Of a stretch of DNA of 64,000 nucleotides, positions 23,323-32,296 are shown in pieces; the stretch's first letter is position 1; every line of letters starts with the position of its first letter. The DNA lies in contig JBCCGL010000013.1 of the NCBI GenBank assembly GCA_039029275.1, positions 1-64,000 on the forward strand, given 5' to 3'. Position numbers and translations under genes: made by a program. The notes beneath the pieces were generated by a model. The model made no database searches, was not told where the DNA came from, and saw only the letters and a program-made list of their open reading frames with translations. Origin of the DNA: JBCCGL01 sp039029275. GTDB taxonomy: Bacteria; Pseudomonadota; Gammaproteobacteria; JBCCGL01.

Positions 23323-24209
23323 GCCGGGACTCCTTGCGACAGACCGTACAGAGTCAGTCCTGTACCGGCCAGTTGAGAGAATGTAGAAGGCCCATAAGTC
23401 GGCGTTGTCTGTGATCCACCACCGGGTGCCACAAGGAGATTCATTGCATTACTCATGTTCTGCCAAGGCAGGTTGTATTGATCGTTGCCGACGTTGCTGT
23501 AAATCTGGCTAGGCATTAAGCCCATTTGTGCAATGTTGCCTGAGTTCGCCAGAGCGCTATTCTGGGCCGCTAAACCAGCACCATAGGCATTGGCCATAAT
23601 TCTTGTATTCGAGTCTGCAATCGCGTCTGAGGCCCTTCCAGTAGCCAATCCACGTTCAATGGCCGATTGACTCGATCCGCCGACGTGACCCGCAGCTCCG
23701 TAACGGCTGTCTATGCTTGGCAGAACGCTCTCGTTAAGGTTGCGCATGACGTGGCTAGCGTTCATGTCCATCATGCCCGTAACGTAGGGGTTATTCGCGA
23801 CGTCGGTCGCGTTGAGCATGCTGTTCTGGCTGTTCAGAACGTTGTTGTAGTAATCGCCAAATCCATCGGCGTAGTTAAGCGCCATGTTGTGACCAGTCGT
23901 CTGGTTGGCGTTCGGCGTCATCCCTGCCTGATACTGCGTCATTACGTCGTCGAGTATGCCGGGCGTTGCGTCGCCACCGGGAACCCACGTTCCGCCGACT
24001 TGCTGATAGCTGCCATACCCACCTTCCATCTGCGAATCGGGAACACCATAACCGGTTGAACCTAACCCAGGCACCCACTGTTGTGTTCCGCCTTCCCAGT
24101 AACCTTGCGTGCCGGGGTTGCCCAATAGATAAGGCTGTATTTCTTCCCACGGCGCGCTATGCGTGGTCACATCTTGCGTGCTACTGCCGAATAAACTGCC
24201 TAGTGGCAT
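23319..24209 (-). CDS. Putative virion/ejection protein, Gly- and Asn-rich (296 aa)
   Basis: The N-terminal third is rich in Gly, Gln and Trp (YGSYQQVGGTWVPGGD), and the second part has alanine-rich helices (SAIERGLATGRASDAIADSN) and a final glycine-rich membrane-active tail. Similar proteins sit between tail nozzle and injection genes in podoviruses. It begins a sub-operon after a 115-bp AT-rich repeat region. Confidence 0.5.
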   Translation of the reverse strand: MPLGSLFGSSTQDVTTHSAPWEEIQPYLLGNPGTQGYWEGGTQQWVPGLGSTGYGVPDSQMEGGYGSYQQVGGTWVPGGDATPGILDDVMTQYQAGMTPNANQTTGHNMALNYADGFGDYYNNVLNSQNSMLNATDVANNPYVTGMMDMNASHVMRNLNESVLPSIDSRYGAAGHVGGSSQSAIERGLATGRASDAIADSNTRIMANAYGAGLAAQNSALANSGNIAQMGLMPSQIYSNVGNDQYNLPWQNMSNAMNLLVAPGGGSQTTPTYGPSTFSQLAGTGLTLYGLSQGVPA

Positions 24210-24241
24210 AAATCCTCCGCTCTGTCGTCACGACAGTGCTT

Positions 24242-24324
24242 GTTGTTTTTATTGAGGTGAAAATTAATCGATTAAGTCAATAAAGTACTTTTTTTGATTA
24301 AGTCGATTTAATTACTATTGACTT
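24242..24324. promoter_or_regulatory. AT-rich repeats upstream of the ejection-gene operon
   Basis: GATTAAGTC occurs twice in 24 bp spacing with flanking TTGACTT/AAGTCAA sequences. The region is about 80% AT and lies just before the 24209 gene. It may be a late promoter or a binding site. The hairpin TGTCG-TCA-CGACA at 24223-24235 lies between it and the gene. Confidence 0.35.
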
Positions 24325-24552
24325 TTAGAGTTTTACCCAAGCGCTTGAAACACGCTCGTATAACCCGCCACCGCTACCGGGATTCCAATTTGTGCCGTCA
24401 GCAAATACCAACATGCCATCTTGTAGCTTGTCTGGCTCAACGTGTTGAGTTTGAAACTGCAAGTACGGCAATCCTTCGTTCAACAACTCAGATAACTTTC
24501 TGGTTTCTGCGTCGAAGAGAGGATTGCCAGTATCGGAACGCTCGTAAATCAT
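24325..24552 (-). CDS. Hypothetical virion-associated protein (75 aa)
   Basis: A short protein with an N-terminal helix (ETRKLSELLNEGLPYLQFQ) and a C-terminal beta part ending LYERVSSAWVKL. The motif GMLVFADGTNWNPGSGGGLY is common in phage tail/fibre junction proteins. It overlaps the nozzle gene by 4 bp. Confidence 0.5.
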   Translation of the reverse strand: MIYERSDTGNPLFDAETRKLSELLNEGLPYLQFQTQHVEPDKLQDGMLVFADGTNWNPGSGGGLYERVSSAWVKL

Positions 24553-26087
24553 CGCTCACCACGCTTTGCGTACTGAATTTCATAATTGGTTACGTCATAT
24601 TGCGTATTGCCCGTAAAACGAATGGCAACTAAGCGCCCAGACGTTCTAAAGTCGCACTTGTAGTCAGTACCGATGGTGTACGTACTGGTTTGCCACATGA
24701 TGGGCTGTGAGAATCCCTCAGAGACGCCAATCGAGACGTTAACCGTGTCTCCGGTTGTGCCGCTTATCGACGGAATAACGCGCGTCACCATCGTTCGGTA
24801 ATCAATGGAGCCGGTTAGTGGGACATCCTGCTTGACTAATAGGGAACTAATCACCGTTCCGTTAGCCGTACTGCCGTCGTTGCCTTTATACAAATTACCG
24901 TCGTTTGACACCCACATTTGTGAGACTTCAGGCGGGTTAAAAGCGAGCGCATCGACAAAGCCATCGAACGTATCGACGACGTCGCTGTAGTCGTCAACTA
25001 GCTGGCTTGTGCCAGGATCAACAATCCCGTTTGCGATGTGGCGAAGGCTCGGAAGATCGCGATGCCCCCATGATCCCTGTTTGATATCGTACAGCATCGC
25101 GCTATCAGGGTAATCACTGCCCTGCTTCGGGTAGCACACCATTAGCTGCGAGTTTGCAACGTCAATAGACACAAACACGCTATCGAAATTATCTGGATCG
25201 ATGTTGTTGAACAAATATTCCCTGTTCTTTTTATCAATGATTGATTCAATGCGGTTTCCGTCGCACATCACGACATCGCCTTGCATTAAGGCGAATTGAA
25301 CACCCTTGTATTCAGCAATGCAGTTAGTTGAAAGTAAGCCCGTATCGCGTGAGATTTCAGTGAACGCAAATACCGCGTTACCGCCGATCCATTGCGCACG
25401 CCAGACAGAATCAGATTTGTAAACGATGAACGAATCACGAAGAGATGCACCGTCAACAATTTCGCCGTCCGTTTGCGCAAAGTCGTAAAATCCAGCGCGC
25501 TTTGTTGGGTCTGCTGCGTCCCAACTGTCAGGCAGTGAACCGCTTGGAGCGCTGGTTGACCATCGCATACGTTGAGGGAAGGCCGTCCCTGTTTCCGTTG
25601 TATTCAGCGCAATCAGCAAATCCCTGTGCGGTCTTATGACTTTCGTTGTCGTGCTCGCAGGCCAGTTAGTAAGCGCAGTAAGATTTGACGTTAGGCTAGC
25701 GCTTTCCCAATAGTGCGGATCATCAACACCATTGTTAAGAATCAAAACACCGCCCAACACGCCACCGTTCCACTTATTGGGAATAGTGCTGAAAAAATCA
25801 GCCGTATCGCTTGGATTTAGTAGATTTGTTGTCGTGCCGTCTGTTCCGTAGACGTTGCCCGCATCATTCGCGTAAACCCAAAAGTAATTAGGCGATGCGA
25901 GGACAGGAATGGCGAATATCGGCGTACCTGTTGCTGCACCATAAAGCGAGTAGCCATCTACGCGTTTTGCTGCGCCGTTTTCGAAGTAGAAATTACTAGC
26001 GGTTGACCATGCTTGCGGTGGTAGCTGTATTGGGTCAACGTCATAGAAAACACCGCCACCGACATTGCCGGGAGTGTAACGTTGCAC
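24549..26087 (-). CDS. Putative tail nozzle/stabilisation protein (512 aa)
   Basis: The length and repeated aromatic beta segments (WVYANDAGNVYGTD, MQGDVVMCDGNRIESIIDK) match the beta-propeller tail nozzle or stabilisation proteins of podoviruses (similar to P22 gp10). It starts QRYTPGNVGGGVFYDVDPIQLPPQAWSTASNFYF, where the DxxPxxLPxxAW pattern is typical of this class. It forms the lower part of the short tail. It lies in the order adaptor, small protein, nozzle. Confidence 0.65.
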   Translation of the reverse strand: MQRYTPGNVGGGVFYDVDPIQLPPQAWSTASNFYFENGAAKRVDGYSLYGAATGTPIFAIPVLASPNYFWVYANDAGNVYGTDGTTTNLLNPSDTADFFSTIPNKWNGGVLGGVLILNNGVDDPHYWESASLTSNLTALTNWPASTTTKVIRPHRDLLIALNTTETGTAFPQRMRWSTSAPSGSLPDSWDAADPTKRAGFYDFAQTDGEIVDGASLRDSFIVYKSDSVWRAQWIGGNAVFAFTEISRDTGLLSTNCIAEYKGVQFALMQGDVVMCDGNRIESIIDKKNREYLFNNIDPDNFDSVFVSIDVANSQLMVCYPKQGSDYPDSAMLYDIKQGSWGHRDLPSLRHIANGIVDPGTSQLVDDYSDVVDTFDGFVDALAFNPPEVSQMWVSNDGNLYKGNDGSTANGTVISSLLVKQDVPLTGSIDYRTMVTRVIPSISGTTGDTVNVSIGVSEGFSQPIMWQTSTYTIGTDYKCDFRTSGRLVAIRFTGNTQYDVTNYEIQYAKRGER

Positions 26088-26591
26088 TTACTGAGCTTCC
26101 CACTTGTAGATGTAAATAATGTTCAGATCACTGCCGACGCCATTAAGCGACTCACGCGCCGTAAACGTGTCCGTAGCATGGTTGTACTGGATGTACGCTG
26201 AACCAACTAGCTGCCCAAGACCATTAGCCGTGAAACCAGTCCATACGCGAGTAATCGCATTGGCTAGCGGCATACCGTCATCTACAAGCATTTGATAAAG
26301 ATCAGGCGTTACACTTCCGCTGGTGCTCACCAGGAAGTGACCACTGCCCCATGTGTTAGAAACAGAAGTACTAGAGCCGTTGAACTTTTGAACCCATCCA
26401 GCCGTCGCGGCAAGCGTGTTCAAGTTCGCAGGAGTCGCTGTAACAGGCGCATCAATATTCGGAAATGAGTTAACCAACGCTTGCTTGTTAACACGCATGT
26501 TATTGTCAAGCTCGTTGATTCTCTGCACGTCAACAGTTGGAATAGTCGGGTCTAAATTCCCTACATACGTTGCGGTATCAATATCACTCAT
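26088..26591 (-). CDS. Hypothetical tail protein (167 aa)
   Basis: Starts MSDIDTATYVGNLDPTIPTV and includes the sequence RINELDNNMRVNKQALVNSFPNI, which is common in fibre-proximal phage proteins that carry an N-terminal coiled part followed by beta structure. It lies between the adaptor and the nozzle genes, with 4-bp overlap to the adaptor. Confidence 0.5.
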   Translation of the reverse strand: MSDIDTATYVGNLDPTIPTVDVQRINELDNNMRVNKQALVNSFPNIDAPVTATPANLNTLAATAGWVQKFNGSSTSVSNTWGSGHFLVSTSGSVTPDLYQMLVDDGMPLANAITRVWTGFTANGLGQLVGSAYIQYNHATDTFTARESLNGVGSDLNIIYIYKWEAQ

Positions 26592-27205
26592 GGCGCATAA
26601 ACTCCCGTCGCAGAGTTAAGGCGTGATCCGCTGTAGCGTCCTTCGTCTGCTGTGTTATTCAGTTTTGTTATTAGGTCGGCGTAGCGTTGCGCCCATGTCG
26701 CGGTACGTGCGTCTTCGGCGATGTAACTTTCCGCTTCGAGCAGTGCAGCCCAAAGGTACAAGCCGGGATACTTGGTCAGGATTGAATTTGCGTCTGTGTC
26801 GTCAACAAAATCGGCCAACGATGCCAGATAAATAATCTCAATTTCGTAATCGCTGGCAGGTTCCGGATAAACCTCTATGACGTTCTCATACAGCGAGTAA
26901 TATTCGGGAATCCCAGTCGATTCAGCGACATTAAAATCGATTTGCTCTGGCGTTCTGTAAGACAGTGACCGACGCGGCGTTGAGTTAATCTGGATGTTCC
27001 GAAGCTCAATGAAATCGTCTGGTAAATCGATGTATTGACCGATCAGTGTGTTAACGGAACGCTTCTCCATGTCACGTATGCGAAGCTCTGAGTTAATCCG
27101 AGTTGTTGCAAGCGTGATAAACGTTGGAATAACGCTCGTTATCTGGTCGTTATCGATGAAATTGGCGATTTCTGTTTTTAGTTCGCCGAAATTTGTAATA
27201 GCCAT
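26588..27205 (-). CDS. Head-tail adaptor protein (205 aa)
   Basis: The all-helical sequence with ITNFGELKTEIANFID, then LATTRINSELRIRDME, IDLPDDFIELRNIQI and the C-terminal ESYIAEDARTATWAQRY is that of a podovirus adaptor (P22 gp4-like / SU10-like). It forms the ring between portal and nozzle. It overlaps its upstream neighbour by one base. Confidence 0.7.
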   Translation of the reverse strand: MAITNFGELKTEIANFIDNDQITSVIPTFITLATTRINSELRIRDMEKRSVNTLIGQYIDLPDDFIELRNIQINSTPRRSLSYRTPEQIDFNVAESTGIPEYYSLYENVIEVYPEPASDYEIEIIYLASLADFVDDTDANSILTKYPGLYLWAALLEAESYIAEDARTATWAQRYADLITKLNNTADEGRYSGSRLNSATGVYAP

Positions 27206-27498
27206 TATTTGAAGTATTTGTTCTCAGCTACACGTAATTTGCTGTATTGGTAATCCTTAAGCTTTTGAAGCAACAACGAAGGCTCGCGCATGATTTCTGG
27301 CTCGTCCTTCATCCACTCTTCGATCAGCCCGTTAGGAATGGAACCGAGCTTTTTGAACGTTTGCCCTTTTGCCTGAAATACATCAGGGTTGTTACGCTCC
27401 AGTTGGTTTCGCTCAAGAATCGGTTCCACGTCTTGCACGCGGTTAACAATTAACTTTCCGTCTTCCTCAAAAAACTGTGTGCGTAGTGCGGTATCCAT
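27205..27498 (-). CDS. Hypothetical virion-module protein (97 aa)
   Basis: Mixed helical protein with a conserved-looking NGLIEEWMKDEPEIMREPSLLLQKLKDYQYSKLRVAENK C-terminus (given here in part). It lies between capsid-side and tail-side genes, where small neck proteins often are. No family is recognised with confidence. Confidence 0.5.
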   Translation of the reverse strand: MDTALRTQFFEEDGKLIVNRVQDVEPILERNQLERNNPDVFQAKGQTFKKLGSIPNGLIEEWMKDEPEIMREPSLLLQKLKDYQYSKLRVAENKYFK

Positions 27499-27794
27499 TA
27501 CAACTCCATTGCCATACCAAGACGAATCAAGCGACGCGCATCAAATTTAGAGAGCGTGACTCGTGCGCCGTTGTTAAATCGGCCTTTAGATGTATTGACA
27601 CGATCACGAATAATTTTTACTCGTACATCGCGTGATTCTTCTTTCAGCTTCTCGACTGCTTCTGCTGCCGCTTCTGCCTCGGCCTGTTCTTTCTCCGCCT
27701 TCTTTTTGGCAATAGTGGCTGCACGTTTAGCCGCTGTAGCTTCTTTCTTTTCTTTCTCAGCTTTGGCCTCTGCCTTGCTTAGTTCTTTGGACAT
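27498..27794 (-). CDS. Lys/Ala/Glu-rich coiled-coil protein (98 aa)
   Basis: The first 55 residues are a nearly uninterrupted Ala-Lys-Glu helix (KAEKEKKEATAAKRAATIAK). The C-terminal 40 residues form a small basic domain (VRVKIIRDRVNTSKGRF). It may be a head decoration or neck protein; no firm assignment. It begins downstream of the terminator that follows the capsid gene. Confidence 0.5.
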   Translation of the reverse strand: MSKELSKAEAKAEKEKKEATAAKRAATIAKKKAEKEQAEAEAAAEAVEKLKEESRDVRVKIIRDRVNTSKGRFNNGARVTLSKFDARRLIRLGMAMEL

Positions 27795-27812
27795 AATTTC
27801 CCCAAAAAGAAA

Positions 27813-27830
27813 GGGGAGCCGAAGCTCCCC
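27813..27830 (-). terminator. Intrinsic terminator after the capsid gene
   Basis: GGGGAGC (27813-27819) and GCTCCCC (27824-27830) enclose CGAA, which on the minus strand is a TTCG tetraloop; TTTCTTTTT follows. A strong stop right after the capsid gene would set a high capsid to tail ratio. Confidence 0.8.
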
Positions 27831-27864
27831 CGTAAAGCACCGTTAAAACGGCTTTTTGTTGTGA

Positions 27865-28845
27865 TTAAGGTGCAACCGCATCCAAGTCAGCAACTACACC
27901 GTGTGAGGCTTCGTTATCGACTTTCAAGCCCTTCTCACAAAGCATCATGTACTTCGTGCTGTCGCCAGTTTTTCCAAGCTCTTGCAGCTTGTAAGGGCGG
28001 AAGGTAGAAACGCACACTTTGTCCCAGTCGAGCAGATACAAATCGCGTGCGCGCTGGAAACGGTTAGGAACGATCATCAGCTCACCGAAATCCGAAACGT
28101 AAACGTCAGTAGCGCCTACTACGGTTGCAGCAGACACACCAACGTCACGATAAAGCGTCGCAATACCGTTCAAGTTGTCGGTTAACTGCATCTTGCCGTA
28201 AGTACCGCACATAATGGTTTTGGGCTGACCGCCGTTGTCGTATGCAGACTGCATCACGCCACGGATTTGGTCTTCGATGCCAGTCCATACACGATCATCG
28301 GAAGCGTCAGTGGCAGCGGAAACTGTACCGCCCGAGAAACCGCCAGAAGCACCACTGTTAACCGTGTCACGATCAACGTTAGAAGTTAACCATGCAGGCA
28401 ATCCAGCAGTACGTGGAGCAGCAGAGCTAGAACCCGCATCAGACGCAACGTTAGCTAGCATTACCGCTTCTTCGTCACGCTTAAGCTCTGCGGCGTTTTT
28501 AGCGATCTGGTAACCAGTCTCTTTAGCGCGTCCCGCAGTGTCAGCAGAGTCGACGCCGTCCTCAACAACGAAATCTTTACGCATCGTTTGAGTACGGTTA
28601 CCAACTCGTACAGTTGGGCTAAGAGCCGATGCTGTTGAGTCGTCGCCCGGAATGTGAGCGTTCGCACCGTTAGCAGCAGCGAGTGAGTCTGTCTGCCACT
28701 CGAAGTAGCGGTTAGAGCAAGACTCTTTGCGCGCGTTCGAGATAAACGGCGTATCGGTTGGTGAAATGTTGGAGATCATGTTGCTGAGGTCTTCACGCCA
28801 GCCAACGATGTCAAATCCATCCCAAGTGTTAGTAGGTTGTGGCAT
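27865..28845 (-). CDS. Major capsid protein, DUF5309-like
   Basis: A 326-residue protein beginning PQPTNTWDGFDIVGWREDLSN, then MISNISPTDTPFIS and YFEWQTDSLAAANGANAH, which is the N-terminal pattern of DUF5309/SU10-like major head proteins. Later AVMLANVASDAGSSS and MCGTYGKMQLTDNL fit the HK97-type fold. It follows the scaffold gene by 6 bp, the usual capsid context, and is followed by a terminator. Confidence 0.8.
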   Translation of the reverse strand: MPQPTNTWDGFDIVGWREDLSNMISNISPTDTPFISNARKESCSNRYFEWQTDSLAAANGANAHIPGDDSTASALSPTVRVGNRTQTMRKDFVVEDGVDSADTAGRAKETGYQIAKNAAELKRDEEAVMLANVASDAGSSSAAPRTAGLPAWLTSNVDRDTVNSGASGGFSGGTVSAATDASDDRVWTGIEDQIRGVMQSAYDNGGQPKTIMCGTYGKMQLTDNLNGIATLYRDVGVSAATVVGATDVYVSDFGELMIVPNRFQRARDLYLLDWDKVCVSTFRPYKLQELGKTGDSTKYMMLCEKGLKVDNEASHGVVADLDAVAP

Positions 28846-28851
28846 TTTTTA

Positions 28852-29910
28852 TTATCCTTTTTGCAACATCTGAGCAAACGCGTCACCCATGTCTCGAACG
28901 TTGCCCGATTTCATGGCTTTCGATTGAACAGCCTTACGCCGTTCTGCTTTCTGCTCAGAAGATGATTGAGATTTACCCGGCTTTGTTACCTTCGGAACGA
29001 TTTTTAGTTTTTTGGTAACAACGGGCGCTTGTGTTGCGTACTGTTGATAGCGCTGCGCGTCGTGAATAACAGCGAACAAGCGAGCGTCCATTAACTGTGA
29101 CATTTCTTCAGACGTGAACCCTTTCGCAGCGAGATACTTTTCTCCCGCCTTGAAATCCGCCTCCATTACCTTCGCGTCCTTCCATTCAGGAATTAACTTC
29201 GGTAACGCAGCGATTTGTTCCTGCTTGTATGCCTGCAATTGCTCGTTTTGTTTTTCTTGAGCTAACGTTGCTTGCTTCTGTTGTTCTTGTTGTACTTGCT
29301 GGAGCAATGCTGATTGTTGCTCGCGCCTGGCTTTCGCTTTTAAGTACGCCTCGGGGTCGGAATCAATCAGATGGTCGATGTTTCCTTCGCCCTGTATCTG
29401 GAGTGCCAGGTTTTGCGCTAACGTATCCAGAGATTCAACACGCTGTTGCGTCTCTGCAATATGTTTGTCGCGCGCCTCCTGTGCTTCCTTTTTTATTTCG
29501 GATGCTTCGATGGATTTAGCGTTGACGTGCTTCTCTAACTGGTGGCTTTTAACCAGCTCGGACAGGCTAACGGCTGACTCTTCGCCATCCACTTTTGTTT
29601 TTATGGGTAGGCTCAGTAACTCGTCTGCTGTCAGTCCTAGAACGTCTTCTAGCTGCTCGAATGTTTCGAGCGTAATTCCCTCTTCATCCTCCGTCGCTTC
29701 TTCCTCTGTTGCGTCTGGTTGGGTCTCCTCCTCCGCTTTGGTCTCTTCGACTTCTTCGGTGTCGGTCGCCGCCTCTACAACTTCGGTTTCTACTTCGGCT
29801 TTTACTTCTTCGGCTTGCTCGACAGGTGGCTTTTCAGCGCCCGCTAAAAGTTCGCCGATCTGGTTTCCTACATCGGATACAGAAACGCCCGTTTGGGTAG
29901 TCTCACTCAT
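28852..29910 (-). CDS. Scaffolding protein (352 aa)
   Basis: Very acidic N-terminal half (VEQAEEVKAEVETEVVEAAT and EVEETKAEEETQPDATEEEA), a central coiled coil rich in Gln (QQVQQEQQKQATLAQEKQN) and a short basic C-terminus (KAERRKAVQSKAMKSGNVRD), the normal layout of phage scaffolds with the capsid-binding part at the end. It lies between the portal-side genes and the capsid. Confidence 0.75.
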   Translation of the reverse strand: MSETTQTGVSVSDVGNQIGELLAGAEKPPVEQAEEVKAEVETEVVEAATDTEEVEETKAEEETQPDATEEEATEDEEGITLETFEQLEDVLGLTADELLSLPIKTKVDGEESAVSLSELVKSHQLEKHVNAKSIEASEIKKEAQEARDKHIAETQQRVESLDTLAQNLALQIQGEGNIDHLIDSDPEAYLKAKARREQQSALLQQVQQEQQKQATLAQEKQNEQLQAYKQEQIAALPKLIPEWKDAKVMEADFKAGEKYLAAKGFTSEEMSQLMDARLFAVIHDAQRYQQYATQAPVVTKKLKIVPKVTKPGKSQSSSEQKAERRKAVQSKAMKSGNVRDMGDAFAQMLQKG

Positions 29911-29984
29911 GGTATTGCTCCAGCTTTGCCCTCAGAGTGAGGGCGTGGGATTGGTGCGCTGTCTCACGACAGTGCGGTTAAAAC

Positions 29985-30251
29985 TTATAAACCGTTGCGG
30001 TTAAAAATAGATTTTTGTTCCAGCTCGTTTGCGGCAATCCTTCCTTCTTCCATGAAGTGTTCGATTTGCCGATGAACACCACTCGATACGATCAGCATGA
30101 GGTTGAGCTTCTCGCGTAAAAGCGCGTTCTCAAACGAAGTGTTTTTGATTTGCTCGATCAGTCCTTTGTCCAAGGCATCGAATGCGCCTTGCAATATTTC
30201 CATCGCACGTTTGCTTTCGTGCCCGTATTGGACTTTTTCTTCATCCGTCAT
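29985..30251 (-). CDS. Hypothetical helical virion-module protein (88 aa)
   Basis: Predicted helical throughout (ESKRAMEILQGAFDALDKGLIEQI, given in part; REKLNLMLIVSSGVHRQI). A similar small protein near the scaffold occurs in several podoviruses. It starts 8 bp before the fibre gene end. Confidence 0.5.
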   Translation of the reverse strand: MTDEEKVQYGHESKRAMEILQGAFDALDKGLIEQIKNTSFENALLREKLNLMLIVSSGVHRQIEHFMEEGRIAANELEQKSIFNRNGL

Positions 30252-30259
30252 TAAATTTC

Positions 30260-32293
30260 CTATGCGATTAACAGTAACGCTAAAGCGCGTTTCTTCTTCG
30301 GTATGGGTTTCTTCTCAGCGGGCAGAATCTTTGCCGGTTTGATCAAATACGGTCTAACAGCTTCTAACTCTTCCTCTGGAATTTCGATTTCAACGGCTTT
30401 AAAACGCTCTGCAACTTCAAGCCAATCCGATTCCCTCCAGATTGTTTTTTTCTTTTTCTTCTTTTTCTTACCGCCGCCGCCACCGGGTGGAGGAGTCACA
30501 ACCTGCTCGCCCGTGTTCTCCCCAGTTAAGGGAAGCCCGGTGAACGTTATTGATGCAGTATCAAGTAACGCAACGTGATTTTCGGTTGTAACGCCCTGTA
30601 ACGCGTTAGCAGTGAGATTTATGCCCGCTAAGTTAAGCGTAGAGACATTGTTTTCAGTCGAAACGCCTTGAAGGTCATTACCCTGTAGGGTGATCGATGC
30701 GCTCGGTAAGTTAGCCGAATCTCCCTCAGAATTAACACCAGTGAGCGCGTTGCCTGTGATCGATACAGTTGCAGTATCAAGTAAGGCTGTGACGTTTTCA
30801 GTTGCTGTTGCGGTTAACGCGTTCGCAGTCAGCGTGATTGATGCTGTACTTAACTGAGCCTCGACGTTCTCAGTGCTAACGCCTTGTGGTGCATTACCGC
30901 TAACCGTGATTGACGCAGTGGATAGCGTCGCGTCGTTGTTTTCGCCGCTGCTGAATATCGAATCCAGACGAACCAGCGACATACCCGCAGAACCGGGTGC
31001 GATGGTTGTGCCATTCGTCCCGATTCGGTCGTTGCGAGTGTAAACACTGTCATTTGCTGACAGTCCCGACAACAACGTAGCCGCCGCCATGCCAGCGTGG
31101 TCAGCCGAACCACTCACGCGGTTATATGACGAGTTCCCCGCAACTTCGTTATCCGTCGAGTTAACGCGAAACTGGATCGCAGGCACAGCCCTTGTGCCAC
31201 TTGAGCCTGAGTTAGCTGTGATCGCCTGAGACGCCATAACGAGGTAATCCCCGCCATTGTCTACGTCTACGTTTGCGTTGCCGCCTGTGTACGTAAACGC
31301 GGCTGTATCGATGTAGTCTGCGCTTGTGTAAGCGTAATCCGCACCGTTGGCGTTCATGTTGCCGCCACTACCCGAGAGAATCACCGCCTCTGCACCGCTA
31401 GGCAGCTCAACAAGCTGTAAGCTCGCTAACCAATCCTCGTCAGCGTCAGCCCGACTGATTAAATCAAGCTCTAAGTCATCGCCTGAAGTCGGGTTAAGCA
31501 ACGCAACACAAGACATGCCACCGATGTTGGTGTTTTGCGATCCGCGAGGTCCGTATGTTTGTGACCAGGTACCGTCAATTTGCGTACCGTTTAACGATAA
31601 CGCGCCTTGATATTCAGAACGCCCTGAAACTGTGTCTGTAGGGTCGTTTTTTAAGCTGTAAACCGCTAAAACGAGATTGTTTGTATTAAGCGCAACTGTG
31701 TTGCCAGTGCGCGTAAATACCGAGTCTTCCTCAAGCGTTGTGCCTAAGTTTGAGGCAACGTGATTGTTAGCTGTTGCAGTTGGTGTAAACGCAGCCGAAG
31801 ATTCGTACCTGCCATAGTTCCACGAATCATCCAGCTTAAGAACCGTAAAGCCTGATCGATCAGCAATACGATTAACTGTGCCAGCCGTGGAGCTATCAAC
31901 GCGCTCTAACCTGCACTGCAATTCGTCAGCAGTACCGACCGTGCTTGTAACATCGATAATCGCTGCGGAGAAGTTAATAAACTCCTGCGAACCGCCAGAC
32001 TTTCGAATGTAACCAGAGGAAAAGCCTTCCTGTAACTCAGTACCACCGAGCGTTAACGTCAGCTTTGCGCTAACGCGTTGGTTGTTGGTTGTGTCCGTCG
32101 TTCCGTATTGCTCGGAACACATAACCAGAAAGCGCCCAGTTTCACCAAGCGTAATCGTGCCTGCGCTGTACGTGATGCCGCTGCCGTTGTTAGCAACCGC
32201 CGTATCGTATAAGCAGAGTAAATCGCTTCCTGCGTTGGGTACTGCGTCGGTATTGGCTGCGTTGCGGCGTATTAAATAATCGCCAGCCGCCAT
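30260..32293 (-). CDS. Tail fibre/virion protein with 25-residue repeats and poly-Gly/poly-Lys linker (677 aa)
   Basis: The N-terminal 440 residues are beta-rich and include two related C1q/TNF-like beta domains (YDTAVANNGSGITYSAGTI; later MASQAITANSGSSGTRAVP). Residues about 450-600 hold six copies of a 25-residue repeat of the form LxTASITLTxNALxGVxTEN. A stretch TPPPGGGGGKKKKKKKK follows, then a 60-residue charged helical tail with further Lys runs. It could be a receptor-binding or surface protein. The repeats show recent expansion. Confidence 0.55.
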   Translation of the reverse strand: MAAGDYLIRRNAANTDAVPNAGSDLLCLYDTAVANNGSGITYSAGTITLGETGRFLVMCSEQYGTTDTTNNQRVSAKLTLTLGGTELQEGFSSGYIRKSGGSQEFINFSAAIIDVTSTVGTADELQCRLERVDSSTAGTVNRIADRSGFTVLKLDDSWNYGRYESSAAFTPTATANNHVASNLGTTLEEDSVFTRTGNTVALNTNNLVLAVYSLKNDPTDTVSGRSEYQGALSLNGTQIDGTWSQTYGPRGSQNTNIGGMSCVALLNPTSGDDLELDLISRADADEDWLASLQLVELPSGAEAVILSGSGGNMNANGADYAYTSADYIDTAAFTYTGGNANVDVDNGGDYLVMASQAITANSGSSGTRAVPAIQFRVNSTDNEVAGNSSYNRVSGSADHAGMAAATLLSGLSANDSVYTRNDRIGTNGTTIAPGSAGMSLVRLDSIFSSGENNDATLSTASITVSGNAPQGVSTENVEAQLSTASITLTANALTATATENVTALLDTATVSITGNALTGVNSEGDSANLPSASITLQGNDLQGVSTENNVSTLNLAGINLTANALQGVTTENHVALLDTASITFTGLPLTGENTGEQVVTPPPGGGGGKKKKKKKKTIWRESDWLEVAERFKAVEIEIPEEELEAVRPYLIKPAKILPAEKKPIPKKKRALALLLIA

Positions 32294-32296
32294 GAT

